The notes under the pieces: model-generated
Database searches by the model: none
The model's input: the letters and a program-made list of their open reading frames with translations, nothing else
What the model was told of the DNA's origin: nothing
Part shown: piece by piece, positions 17,401 through 25,127 of the stretch
How the letters are laid out: every line of letters begins with the position of its first letter
How positions within the stretch are numbered: position 1 is the first letter of the stretch
Assembly: GCA_000433255.1 (NCBI GenBank)
Contig: HF998223.1
Span: forward strand, 1-42,488
From: Coprobacillus sp. CAG:605
GTDB lineage: Bacteria; Bacillota_I; Bacilli_A; RF39; UBA660
DNA length: 42,488 nt
Direction of reading: 5' to 3'
Made by a program: the position numbers and the translations under genes

Positions 17401-17521
17401 AACAATTCTCCTTTCATTTATTATAATCGGTTTAATCTTCGTTTAAATCCTGAAAGGAATTGGTTTAAACCAAGAAAAAACTTTATGTACTTAGTATAGA
17501 CTAAAGTATCCATAATTGCAA
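17401..17521 (-). promoter_or_regulatory. rpsO promoter and structured leader
   Basis: On the minus strand TTGCAA (17521-17516) and TATACT (17498-17493) are 17 bp apart. The leader that follows contains a perfect 14-nt palindrome TTGGTTTAAACCAA (17473-17460) and two further TTTAAAC/TTAAACC copies that could pair with it alternatively. S15 autoregulates its own mRNA through leader structures in several bacteria. That this is such an element is an inference. Confidence 0.5.
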
Positions 17522-17624
17522 GCTTTTTTTGTCTTAATTTGTTAATCAATCTATTTTCGGTTTAGCATTTCTATGTATATATGATATATTCCATATATTT
17601 GTTGCCTATTTGTGTATTTTATTC

Positions 17625-17653
17625 TTGCTATTATCTTATTTAAATGTTATACT
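17625..17653 (+). promoter_or_regulatory. Promoter of the candidate toxin mRNA (locus 1)
   Basis: TTGCTA, 17-bp spacer, TATACT. The predicted 5' UTR is about 70 nt. Its CCTCATTT (17686-17693) pairs perfectly with AAATGAGG (17714-17721), which contains the Shine-Dalgarno sequence, so translation of the full-length RNA should be hindered. Confidence 0.6.
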
Positions 17654-17728
17654 TTTTCTGGAAGTACCAAGTAGTTGGTGTGTTGCCTCATTTTGTGTAT
17701 ATATATACATTAGAAATGAGGTGATAAT

Positions 17729-17830
17729 ATGAATAAAGAATACAAATTCATTTCAAAGTTTGTAGCATTGCTATCTAAGATAGCAATAATTTTCATATTA
17801 ATAGCCTTAATTTTTCTTTTAAAATTTTAG
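17729..17830 (+). CDS. Small hydrophobic peptide, candidate type I toxin (locus 1)
   Basis: A 33-residue peptide with a short polar N-terminus, a single hydrophobic helix (about residues 12-31) and a Lys-Phe end, the size and form of type I membrane toxins such as TxpA, Fst or TisB. GAGGTGAT lies 6 nt before the ATG and is locked in a hairpin. A convergent antisense RNA with a good promoter overlaps the 3' part. The design matches a second locus at 38438-38760. The peptide itself does not resemble a named family that I recognise, so the toxin call rests on the genetic architecture. Confidence 0.55.
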   Translation: MNKEYKFISKFVALLSKIAIIFILIALIFLLKF

Positions 17831-17834
17831 ACTA

Positions 17835-17977
17835 TCAAAATACACCTAACTAATTGTTAGGTGTAAACCATTATTTATGGGCAACACCCAACATTCTAAA
17901 ACCGGGTATTTCCTTTTTTATTATATGAAGTTTCCTTCACTCATATACATCATAGCATATTTTTATTATAATAGCAA
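17835..17977 (-). ncRNA. Candidate antitoxin RNA (locus 1)
   Basis: On the minus strand TTGCTA (17977-17972), 17 bp, TATGAT (17954-17949) drive a short RNA of roughly 100 nt. It ends at a perfect 10-bp hairpin (TACACCTAAC, 5-nt loop, GTTAGGTGTA; 17865-17841) followed by TTTTGAT. It is convergent with, and antisense to, the 3' end of the toxin mRNA, as in txpA/ratA. Near its 5' end it carries GTTGGGTGTTGCCC, nearly the same as GTTGGTGTGTTGCC in the toxin 5' UTR (17674-17687). Confidence 0.55.
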
Positions 17978-17996
17978 TAGTTTTCTAAAAGAAACA

Positions 17997-18467
17997 TTAA
18001 TCTTGCTTAACTGGCTTCAATTCATACACCACATCAGCCATTTTAGCCACATTATTAGAATGTGTAACAATAATCACACACTTGCCTTGCTTCGCCAAAT
18101 CTTTAAAAATCGCAATAATATCAGTTTCCGTTTCCTTATCCAAATTACCCGTCGGCTCATCCGCAATTATACCATTCGCATCATACGCAATACTTCTAGC
18201 AATAGCGACCCTTTGCTCATCACCACCAGAAAGTTTTAATACCCGCCTACACCATTTTTCTTCATTTAAACCAACACTCTCTAAAAGCTCAATCGCCAAG
18301 GCTTTTTTATCTTTATCCTTAACCCCACTGACATTCATAGCCAAAATAATATTTTCTATCGCACTAAGTCCTGGTAACAAATTAAATGACTGAAACACAA
18401 TCCCCACTAGTAAATTTCTTACAGGGTTTCTTTTAATATTAGTTAATGCATTTTTCAAAATATACAT
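17997..18467 (-). pseudogene. Broken ABC transporter gene: permease start fused to ATPase C-terminal half
   Basis: The 156-residue frame begins with about 23 residues typical of a MacB/FtsX-type permease N-terminus (MYILKNALTNIKRNPVRNLL). It then continues inside an ATPase at the Q-loop (VFQSFNLLPGLSAIENI), with signature LSGGDEQRVAIAR, Walker B IIADEPTGNLD and the H-loop VTHS. Walker A is missing, so it cannot bind ATP normally. The ATP-binding half resembles the LolD/MacB group. No strong Shine-Dalgarno sequence precedes it. The simplest reading is a deletion fusing a permease gene to a following ATPase gene, leaving a remnant beside the toxin locus. Confidence 0.75.
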
Positions 18468-18552
18468 CTAATCATTTCATCCATCTAAGATTTTAGTAAT
18501 TATCTGTGTTCATTTGGAAAACATTAAAAGTAAATTTTCAAAAAATTCCATG

Positions 18553-18583
18553 AAAAAAGACCAATACCTAAAGTATCAGTCTT
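18553..18583 (-). terminator. Terminator after the membrane thioredoxin gene
   Basis: A stem AAGACTGATAC/GTATTGGTCTT followed on the minus strand by TTTTTT. Confidence 0.8.
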
Positions 18584-18588
18584 CCTAT

Positions 18589-19173
18589 CTATTTAATACC
18601 ATTACTACTTAAGAACTTCTTAAAGTTAGATTCACTTAACGCTCCAACCGAAGCGTTGACAGCCTTACCATCCTTAATAATAATTACCATTGGTGTATAT
18701 CCATAGAACTCACTAATCTTACCAGTTGACTTAGTACCATTCGCATTAACTTCAATTTCTTTAGTTAACTTTGATATAAATGTATTATAATCACTTGAAG
18801 AAGTGTCTACTGTTGTAATATCTAAGTACTTAGTCTTAAATCCTAAATCCTTTTGAACACTTTTTAAAGTTGGTAAGAACGAAACACATGCACCACAAGA
18901 TGAACGTCCTAAATATAACACACTAGTATCCTTACTATCAAATAACTTCAATACTTGTGCTAAAGTTAAAGCATCAAAATCACTTACATCATAATCACTT
19001 GTTTGTGTTCCACTAGTACTACTATTACTAGAATTATTACTACCACTACTACTTCCCCCATTAGTTAATGAAATCATAGTAAATAATAAATTAACTCCCA
19101 AAATAATAGCAATAACTACTAACGTCGTAAATATCTTATTTAATATAGTTGTATAATTAATATTTTCTTTCAT
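18589..19173 (-). CDS. Membrane-anchored thioredoxin-like protein
   Basis: A 194-residue protein with an N-terminal TM (about 13-34), a Ser/Gly/Asn-rich linker (37-58) and an extracellular thioredoxin domain with SCGAC (Cys93, Cys96) and the cis-Pro loop GYTPMVIIIKDG. It resembles bacteriocin-transport accessory-type thioredoxins and could handle disulfides of exported proteins. I start at 19173, where GGAGG lies 6 nt upstream. A TTG 12 nt earlier is in frame but would sit inside the Shine-Dalgarno region. It is co-transcribed with the acidic tail-anchored protein 29 bp upstream. Confidence 0.8.
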   Translation of the reverse strand: MKENINYTTILNKIFTTLVVIAIILGVNLLFTMISLTNGGSSSGSNNSSNSSTSGTQTSDYDVSDFDALTLAQVLKLFDSKDTSVLYLGRSSCGACVSFLPTLKSVQKDLGFKTKYLDITTVDTSSSDYNTFISKLTKEIEVNANGTKSTGKISEFYGYTPMVIIIKDGKAVNASVGALSESNFKKFLSSNGIK

Positions 19174-19202
19174 AAATCCTCCCAATACCCTCTATTATAT
19201 AA

Positions 19203-20117
19203 CTAAAACCAACCTAAATTCAAGAACTTATTTAGTACAAAGACTAACCCTACAATAAATGCAAGTATCACAATTACAATAAGTATCTTTATAACAATCT
19301 TCGTACCAGCAACTTCTTCTTTTAAATCATTAAAATCATCAAAATCACTCTCCGTAAAAAGATTAGTAGTAGTTAAGAAAGTATTTTCATTAGTTTTATC
19401 TAAATCAATATCAATATCTTTTTTCTCTACTTTAGGTTTCTTTATCTCACTAGCTAAATCTTTTTCTTCTTTTAAATTTAACTTATCTAACCCTCTAATT
19501 ACAGGAGCTTCTTTAGTTGTTTCCTTCATAAAATCATCTTTAGCGCCCAATACCTTAGTCTCATCATCATCACCCTTTAAATCACTTAATATATCTAAAG
19601 GATCCGCTCCATCACTTAAAGATTCTTTCATATTAATTGTATCTATTAACTCACGAAGTTTCTTCGATTCATCTTTCTCTTCTTTATCTTCATCATCTTC
19701 ATCATCCATTTTATCTGCTAAACTAAGTCCATTTAAAATATCTAAGTTAGTATTTCTAATCTTCTTTAATCTTTCAACCTCATAATCGGCATCATTACTA
19801 TCCTTAGCTTTCGATAATATTTCATTTATATCATACTCTCTTGTTTCATCAAGGTTAACCCCATATTTAACTTCTTCATCATCATCCCTAGTTAAATGTA
19901 CCTTTTTTTGGGGATCACGATATTTTTTATCTAACATACTTTTTAGTTTTTCAACATCAATCGTACTTCTATTATTATCTAAAATAGTTGTATTTGAATC
20001 TACACTAAAACCATCTAGCTCTTCTTCACTCATTTCTTCATATAATGCCTGATTTTTCTTAGTTCGTGATAAAGTTACTTCCTCATTTTTTAAATATTTA
20101 TCTTCTCTAGTATTCAT
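19203..20117 (-). CDS. Acidic tail-anchored membrane protein, function unknown
   Basis: A 304-residue protein. The first 270 or so residues are highly charged, Asp/Glu/Lys-rich and probably largely disordered. One strong TM segment near the C-terminus (about 277-299) makes it a tail-anchored protein with a cytoplasmic N-terminal region. No catalytic domain is visible. Of three in-frame ATGs (20153, 20138, 20117) I prefer 20117, with AAAGG about 4 nt and AGGAG about 10 nt upstream. It is the first gene of a two-gene operon with a membrane thioredoxin. I do not recognise its family. Confidence 0.55.
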   Translation of the reverse strand: MNTREDKYLKNEEVTLSRTKKNQALYEEMSEEELDGFSVDSNTTILDNNRSTIDVEKLKSMLDKKYRDPQKKVHLTRDDDEEVKYGVNLDETREYDINEILSKAKDSNDADYEVERLKKIRNTNLDILNGLSLADKMDDEDDEDKEEKDESKKLRELIDTINMKESLSDGADPLDILSDLKGDDDETKVLGAKDDFMKETTKEAPVIRGLDKLNLKEEKDLASEIKKPKVEKKDIDIDLDKTNENTFLTTTNLFTESDFDDFNDLKEEVAGTKIVIKILIVIVILAFIVGLVFVLNKFLNLGWF

Positions 20118-20197
20118 ATAGCCTTTACTCCTATTCATATTTAATATTATCATATTTTTAGAATTTTTAATAGTATTTTTTAAATTACTCTATCTTG

Positions 20198-20274
20198 CAG
20201 AGTAGACACATCGTGTTCATTTTTAACGAAAAAATATCAAATTTTTATTACAGAGTATACACATCGTGTTCATT
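20198..20274. repeat. Two 24-bp direct repeats with an internal dyad
   Basis: CAGAGTAGACACATCGTGTT (20198-20217) and CAGAGTATACACATCGTGTT (20251-20270) recur 53 bp apart, both followed by CATT, with one mismatch. Each contains ACAC-3-GTGT. They lie in the divergent region between the tail-anchored protein gene and the ferredoxin gene, so they may be paired operators. Confidence 0.6.
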
Positions 20275-20374
20275 GTATTATAGTTTTCCTCAAGTGGCTT
20301 TAACTGAATTTATAGAATTTATAATAGTTTTTTTCCTAATTATTTTGTATAATAATGTACGAAAGGAAGTTTTT

Positions 20375-20575
20375 ATGAAAGAATTAAAAGTAGATATTAA
20401 TATGTGTATTGGTTGTGGAGCTTGTGCCGCTATTGATAGTGAACATTTTACTATTAATGATGCTGGTTTAAGTGAAGCTACTAGTCAAGAAAATTTAGAA
20501 AGTCCTGCAGTTAATGAAGCTATTGATGCTTGCCCTGTTGGAGCTATAACTCTTGAAGAAAAGAAAGAAAACTAA
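20375..20575 (+). CDS. Ferredoxin, single [4Fe-4S]
   Basis: A 66-residue ferredoxin. Cys11, Cys14, Cys17 (CIGCGAC) and Cys53 (ACPVGAI) would bind one [4Fe-4S] cluster; the second cluster of clostridial ferredoxins is absent, as in Bacillus Fer. It carries single electrons for cytoplasmic redox enzymes. The start has AAAGGA about 8 nt upstream. A TATAAT lies close upstream, with two direct repeats (20198-20274) further up that may regulate it. Confidence 0.9.
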   Translation: MKELKVDINMCIGCGACAAIDSEHFTINDAGLSEATSQENLESPAVNEAIDACPVGAITLEEKKEN

Positions 20576-20581
20576 CAACCC

Positions 20582-20608
20582 AAAGAACTTTTTACAGTTC
20601 TTTTATTT
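20582..20608 (+). terminator. Ferredoxin terminator
   Basis: AAAGAAC pairs with GTTCTTT, followed by TATTTT. Confidence 0.75.
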
Positions 20609-20657
20609 TGGAAAATCTTTGTAAAATCGATACTAAAACGAAAGGAATATAAAATAT

Positions 20658-20999
20658 ATGGAACATAAAATCAAGTTACAACCGCAATATTACAACTACA
20701 TACTTTATGGCACTAAAAGAATAGAAATTAGATTATATGATGAAAAAAGACAGCAAATTAAAATTGGAGATACAATAATCTTTTTAAAAGAACCCGACTT
20801 AAATGAAAGTTTCAAAGCCAAAGTTACCGGCCTTTTAAGATATAACTCATTTGAAGATATGTTTAAAGATTTTGATACCAGCATTCTAAGCGATAAGTCA
20901 ATGACTAAAAAAGATTTAATAAACGTTTTAGAACAATTCTATACTAAAGAAAAACAAAAGCAATATGGTGTTCTAGGAATTAGAATTGAATTAATCTAG
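20658..20999 (+). CDS. ASCH-domain protein
   Basis: A 113-residue protein covering one ASCH (PUA-like beta-barrel) domain: LQPQYYNYILYGTKRIEIRL near the N-terminus, IGDTIIFL, AKVTGLLRYNSFEDMF, and YGVLGIRIELI at the end. ASCH domains bind RNA or act on modified nucleosides (some are N4-acetylcytidine amidohydrolases). Which role applies here is not visible. AAAGGAA precedes the start. Single gene ending at a shared terminator. Confidence 0.75.
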   Translation: MEHKIKLQPQYYNYILYGTKRIEIRLYDEKRQQIKIGDTIIFLKEPDLNESFKAKVTGLLRYNSFEDMFKDFDTSILSDKSMTKKDLINVLEQFYTKEKQKQYGVLGIRIELI

Positions 21000-21005
21000 C
21001 CCATG

Positions 21006-21041
21006 AAAAAAGTACTATTTTCTCTTAGTACTTTTCTTTTT
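21006..21041. terminator. Bidirectional terminator between ASCH gene and rluB
   Basis: AAAAGTACT-10-AGTACTTTT with A- and T-runs on both sides; it overlaps the 3' end of the rluB-like gene. Confidence 0.8.
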
Positions 21042-21749
21042 GTCTAAAGCATAAAGCTTTCTAACTTCCTTATTATCTAAATAACGATACTCTCCCGATT
21101 GTAAAGTTCCTAAATCTAAGAAAGCATACTTTTCTCTTTTTAACTTTTCAACCTCATGACCAACACTTTTAAATAATTTCTTAACAATATGGTTACGTCC
21201 TTCATGAATACTAATCTCAACTAAATCCGTATTCTTTGCTACATCATGTTTTCTTATCTTAACTCTACTTGGAACACACTTAACTCCGTCAATAACAATT
21301 CCATTCTTTAACTTAAATAATTCTTCCATACTTAAGTTACCTTCAAGCTTAGCCATATAAACTTTTTCAACTTCATTCTTTGGATGCATTAAAATATTAG
21401 CAAGCTCCCCGTCATTCGTTAGTAAAATTAACCCCGTCGTATCATAATCTAATCTTCCAACCGGATAAATTCTTGCTGTAGTATCAATTAACTCCGTAAT
21501 AACCTTACGATTTTTATCGTCACTCGCACTACAAATATATCCTCTTGGTTTATTTAATAAATAGTATTCTTTCTTCTCAATATTAATCGCCTTACCATTT
21601 ACTAAAACCTCGTCACTACTGCTTACCTTAGTCCCTAACTCTTTAACAATATCCCCATTAACCGATACCTTACCTTGTAAGATTAATTCTTCGGCTTTTC
21701 TCCTTGAACACACACCTGCATTAGCTATCACTTTTTGTAAACGTTCCAT
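21015..21749 (-). CDS. rluB: 23S rRNA pseudouridine synthase, RluB type
   Basis: A 244-residue RsuA/RluB/E/F-family synthase. It has an N-terminal S4 RNA-binding domain (ERLQKVIANAGVCSRRKAEE) and the catalytic motif VGRLDYDTTGLILLTNDGEL with nucleophile Asp101. The family converts U2605 (E. coli numbering) or a nearby uridine in 23S rRNA. GAGGAGTGAT precedes the start. It lies downstream of dacB-spmA-spmB, the same order as in B. subtilis (ypuL/rluB), which supports the RluB assignment over RsuA. Confidence 0.88.
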   Translation of the reverse strand: MERLQKVIANAGVCSRRKAEELILQGKVSVNGDIVKELGTKVSSSDEVLVNGKAINIEKKEYYLLNKPRGYICSASDDKNRKVITELIDTTARIYPVGRLDYDTTGLILLTNDGELANILMHPKNEVEKVYMAKLEGNLSMEELFKLKNGIVIDGVKCVPSRVKIRKHDVAKNTDLVEISIHEGRNHIVKKLFKSVGHEVEKLKREKYAFLDLGTLQSGEYRYLDNKEVRKLYALDKKKSTKRK

Positions 21750-21821
21750 AATATCACTCCTCGTTTTTAAGTACCATAATCATACCATACTTTAACGAAA
21801 AAAGATACTAAAAGAAAAAAC

Positions 21822-22319
21822 TTACCCAAAAAAGATATAACATAAGACGAATGCCGCTACTAAACCACAAAAATCAGCAAACAACCCCGCCCACAAAGCA
21901 TGACGAGTTTTCGTAATTTTCACCGAACCAAAATAAAGTGCCAAAACATAAATCGTCGTATCGGTACATCCTTGAATAATAGAAGCAAGATACCCCGCAT
22001 ACGAATCAGGCCCATATAAAGTAAACACTTGGTTCATCATAGCCAAAGCCGCATTACCTGAAATTGGTCTTAAAATAGCCATCGATAAAGCTTCAATGGG
22101 AATACCGACATTCGGTAAGAAAGACAAGAAAAATTCTAAAATACCACTTCTTACAAAGATATTTATCGCTAAAACCATCGCCACAACCGAAGGCACTAGA
22201 TTAAACGCTACCCCAACGCCTTCCTTAGCCCCTACTAAAAACTCATCATAAATATTAACTTTCTTCTTATAACTATAAACAATAATAAATAAAACTATTA
22301 TAGGAATTGCATAAGTCAT
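21822..22319 (-). CDS. spmB: Spore maturation protein B
   Basis: A 165-residue membrane protein with a gate/nucleoside-transporter-like fold (LVPSVVAMVLAINIFVRSG, PNVGIPIEALSMAILRPISG, and the C-terminal YFGSVKITKTRHALWAGL). SpmB acts with SpmA in spore core dehydration and heat resistance; the transported species is unknown. Its ATG overlaps the spmA stop as ATGA (22319-22316), which shows TGA is a stop in this organism. Confidence 0.92.
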   Translation of the reverse strand: MTYAIPIIVLFIIVYSYKKKVNIYDEFLVGAKEGVGVAFNLVPSVVAMVLAINIFVRSGILEFFLSFLPNVGIPIEALSMAILRPISGNAALAMMNQVFTLYGPDSYAGYLASIIQGCTDTTIYVLALYFGSVKITKTRHALWAGLFADFCGLVAAFVLCYIFFG

Positions 22320-22903
22320 TTTCTTCGTCTCCTAATAATATAATCCAAAGTTAACCCCGCTATGGACGCTACTGAGGTAGCTAATAACGATGGCAAAATT
22401 ATCCCAGTAGCATTCATACTTCCATGAGCCATTCTTAGAGCAATAACCGTAGTAGGAATAATAGTAACACCCGCCGTATTTAAAACTAAAAACGTAATCA
22501 TAGCCTCTGTTGCCTCCCCTTTTTTAGGATTTTCTTTTTCTAACTCTTGCATAGCTTTTAGCCCAAAAGGCGTCGCCGCTGAACCAAGCCCCATCATATT
22601 CGCTGCAATATTAGAAGCAATATAACCTAAAGCCTTTGAATTTTTATCTAAAGTAGGAAAAAGTTTATGCAATACTGGGCAAATAGCCTTCGCAAACTTA
22701 TCCAAAAGACCACTTTCCTGAGCTAACCGCATAACCCCCATCCATAAAATAAGTACTGGTAACATATTAAAAATTAACTCTATCCCACTATTAACCGCAG
22801 CTACAATTTCTTCATTAATTAAAGCCCCATTACCACTAACTAGCCCATAAGATATCCCACTAACAATCAAAAACAACCATATAACATTAATCATTAATTC
22901 CAA
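22316..22903 (-). CDS. spmA: Spore maturation protein A
   Basis: A 195-residue membrane protein of the SpmA family (INVIWLFLIVSGI, NMLPVLILWMGVMRLAQESG, NMMGLGSAATPFGLKAMQEL, FLVLNTAGVTIIPTTVIALR). It partners SpmB. The start overlaps the dacB-like gene by 10 bp and the end overlaps spmB by 4 bp, giving a tightly coupled three-gene sporulation unit. Confidence 0.93.
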   Translation of the reverse strand: MELMINVIWLFLIVSGISYGLVSGNGALINEEIVAAVNSGIELIFNMLPVLILWMGVMRLAQESGLLDKFAKAICPVLHKLFPTLDKNSKALGYIASNIAANMMGLGSAATPFGLKAMQELEKENPKKGEATEAMITFLVLNTAGVTIIPTTVIALRMAHGSMNATGIILPSLLATSVASIAGLTLDYIIRRRRK

Positions 22904-23967
22904 AACATAAGAAAATCTAAAACCTTATGCCAAAAATTCTCCTGTATTTTCTCATTCTTTCTAGCTAAAATATCTTCTTTAGCAATTACTTTACCCTTTA
23001 ATTTAACCACAACACTACCAACAGTTTCATTATCTTCATAACTATCTTTTTTTACTAAATCATAATTAATTTTAATATTCTTTTCTTCATCACTAGTTAG
23101 TAAAACTTTCAAATCATTCTTTATATATACCTGGTCATACGCCCCTTGGGTATCAATCTTAAAACTATTTTTATCCAAAACTTTAACTAAGTTATATTTC
23201 TTAAAATTTTTTTCATACAGTGCCTTATGGTCGGCAAAATCATCTGGGTCATTTAATGTTACCACTACTAAAGTCTTATCTTCCCGCGAAGCCGCCGTTA
23301 CCAAAGTCCTTCTAGATTTCTTCGTAAACCCCGTCTTACCTCCGATACAGTACTCATACGAATCCAATAATTTATTTTTATTATGCCATACATAAGATTT
23401 ATAACTACTTTGTGTCTTATAATTCTCCGTCCCAATTATCTCTGTAAAAACTTTATTCTTTAAAGCATAACTCATTAGCAAAGCCATATCATAAGCCGTC
23501 GACTTATTCCCAAGTCCCTCCTCATTTTCTAACCCACTAGCGTTAATAAACAAAGTATTAGTCATATTTAAGGCCTTGGCTTTTTCATTCATTAACTTAG
23601 CCATATTATCCATATCTCCTGCTACAACTCTAGCTATCTCTATGGCCGCATCATTACCACTTCTAAGCATAAGCCCATATAACAAATCCTTTAACGTTAA
23701 CTCCTCTCCAACCTCAATATAAATATTCGACCCATAAGCTTTCAAGACATCCTTTGAAACCACAACTTTCTCGTCTAAATTCTTATTTTCAATAGCTACT
23801 ATTGCTGTCATTATCTTAGTTGTACTAGCAATAAGTCGCTCATCTTTTATATTACTCCCCTCTAATACCCTGTTAGAAGAAGCATCCATAACTATATAAC
23901 TAGAAGCCCCTATCGCATAAACCCTCCAAGGTATTAACACAAACACTAAAATCAACAATTTCTTCAA
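22894..23967 (-). CDS. dacB: D-alanyl-D-alanine carboxypeptidase, DacB type
   Basis: A 357-residue penicillin-binding protein (PBP5*-like) that trims stem peptides of spore cortex peptidoglycan. A signal peptide (1-18, ending VYA) is followed by the catalytic SxxK (Ser48, Lys51 in STTK), SGN (103-105) and KTG (211-213). A PBP5-type C-terminal domain follows. The genes downstream are spmA and spmB, as in B. subtilis, so I prefer DacB over vegetative DacA or sporulation DacF. Confidence 0.85.
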   Translation of the reverse strand: MKKLLILVFVLIPWRVYAIGASSYIVMDASSNRVLEGSNIKDERLIASTTKIMTAIVAIENKNLDEKVVVSKDVLKAYGSNIYIEVGEELTLKDLLYGLMLRSGNDAAIEIARVVAGDMDNMAKLMNEKAKALNMTNTLFINASGLENEEGLGNKSTAYDMALLMSYALKNKVFTEIIGTENYKTQSSYKSYVWHNKNKLLDSYEYCIGGKTGFTKKSRRTLVTAASREDKTLVVVTLNDPDDFADHKALYEKNFKKYNLVKVLDKNSFKIDTQGAYDQVYIKNDLKVLLTSDEEKNIKINYDLVKKDSYEDNETVGSVVVKLKGKVIAKEDILARKNEKIQENFWHKVLDFLMFWN

Positions 23968-23993
23968 TTAAATCACCTAGAAAATAATATGTT

Positions 23994-24197
23994 CTATCTA
24001 CTCTTTTTATTAATTCTAATACCCTTATAAAACCTTTTCCCTATAAAGAATACTCCCAGTATAAAAAGGATAAATTCTAAACTAAAAATAATATGGCAAA
24101 AAAACTCCCACATACTATATCCCACTACTAACAAATTAAGATTTAACACCACAAAACTTAAAAACACCGCTATAAAAAACATACTTATTAATATCAT
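23994..24197 (-). CDS. Small two-TM membrane protein
   Basis: A 67-residue hydrophobic protein with two predicted TM helices (about 3-24 and 32-52) and a basic tail. GGTGAT lies 5 nt before the ATG at 24197. It sits 26 bp upstream of dacB and is probably co-transcribed with it, so a role in sporulation is possible. No homologue recognised. Confidence 0.5.
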   Translation of the reverse strand: MILISMFFIAVFLSFVVLNLNLLVVGYSMWEFFCHIIFSLEFILFILGVFFIGKRFYKGIRINKKSR

Positions 24198-24293
24198 AAT
24201 ATCACCACTCTATTTTATCCTTACACCTTAAATTTTAGAAGTAAACCAAGTGTTTTTCTAAAACTTTCTATTTATATTTTTTCTAATCTATTA

Positions 24294-24299
24294 TATAAT
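24294..24299 (+). promoter_or_regulatory. -10 element of uppP
   Basis: TATAAT about 16 bp before the ATG at 24315; the -35 region (TTTATA at about 24271) is weak. Confidence 0.4.
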
Positions 24300-24314
24300 T
24301 AACTAGGTGATTAT

Positions 24315-25127
24315 ATGGAGTTTTTAAAATATGTAATTCTAGGTATTATCCAAGGAATTACTGAACCATTACCTATCTCTAGTAGTGGTCATTTATTAAT
24401 ATTTAGAGAGTTATTTAATACTAATATGTTTAATGATTTAAACTTTGAAGTTATTGTTAATTTTGGTTCTTTTATCGCTATATTAATGATATTCTGGAAT
24501 GATATTGTTAAACTAGTTACTGGTTTTTTTAAATATCTTTTTGGTAAGAAAGAAGATAAAAAGAAATTTGCTGATGACTTTAAATATTGTATGTTAATTG
24601 TTGTTGGTTCTATCCCTGTTGGTATTATGGGTTTATTATTTAAAGATAAGATAGAATCTTTCTCTAATGTCTATGAAGTAGGCTTTGCCCTTCTAATTAC
24701 AGCAATTGCTCTATTTATTGTTAAAGATAGTAAGGGTAAGAAAAAAGACTACGATATAACCTATAAAGATGCAATTATTATTGGTTTATTCCAAATGATT
24801 GCCTTAATTCCTGGTTTATCTCGTAGTGGTATGACTTTAGTTGGTTGTCTTCTTTGTGGTTTATCTAGAGAAGCATCATTAAAATATACTTTCTTATTAT
24901 ATTTTCCTGTTTCTGTAGCGTCTTTCGGATTAAGTTCTATTGATGTTATTAAAAGTGGTATTGATAGTGCCTTACTTCTTAACTACACTGCTGGTTTAGT
25001 AGCAGCCTTCCTAGGTACTTACTTAACTTACAATTGGTTATCTAATATCGTTAAAAAAGGTGCTTTATGGAAATTCTCTATCTATTGTATAATCGTAGGT
25101 ATCTTCGTTCTTATATATTTTAGATAG
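24315..25127 (+). CDS. uppP: Undecaprenyl-diphosphatase
   Basis: A 270-residue polytopic membrane protein of the UppP/BacA family, which dephosphorylates undecaprenyl pyrophosphate to recycle the lipid carrier for cell-wall synthesis and gives bacitracin resistance. Signature motifs are GIIQGITEPLPISSSGHLLI (residues 10-29) and LIPGLSRSGMT (about 164-174). AGGTGAT precedes the start. Its 3' end overlaps the convergent Fic gene by 46 bp. Confidence 0.96.
   Translation: MEFLKYVILGIIQGITEPLPISSSGHLLIFRELFNTNMFNDLNFEVIVNFGSFIAILMIFWNDIVKLVTGFFKYLFGKKEDKKKFADDFKYCMLIVVGSIPVGIMGLLFKDKIESFSNVYEVGFALLITAIALFIVKDSKGKKKDYDITYKDAIIIGLFQMIALIPGLSRSGMTLVGCLLCGLSREASLKYTFLLYFPVSVASFGLSSIDVIKSGIDSALLLNYTAGLVAAFLGTYLTYNWLSNIVKKGALWKFSIYCIIVGIFVLIYFR

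Noticed and set aside
17674..17892. Fst/par-type direct-repeat toxin-antitoxin design
   Set aside because: The repeats at both toxin loci are inverted in DNA, not direct, so the par mechanism (complementary direct repeats) does not fit; only the convergent layout is shared.
17877..18393. Plus-strand frames opposite the ABC remnant
   Set aside because: They run antisense to clear ABC motifs and through the antitoxin RNA promoter, with no Shine-Dalgarno sequence.
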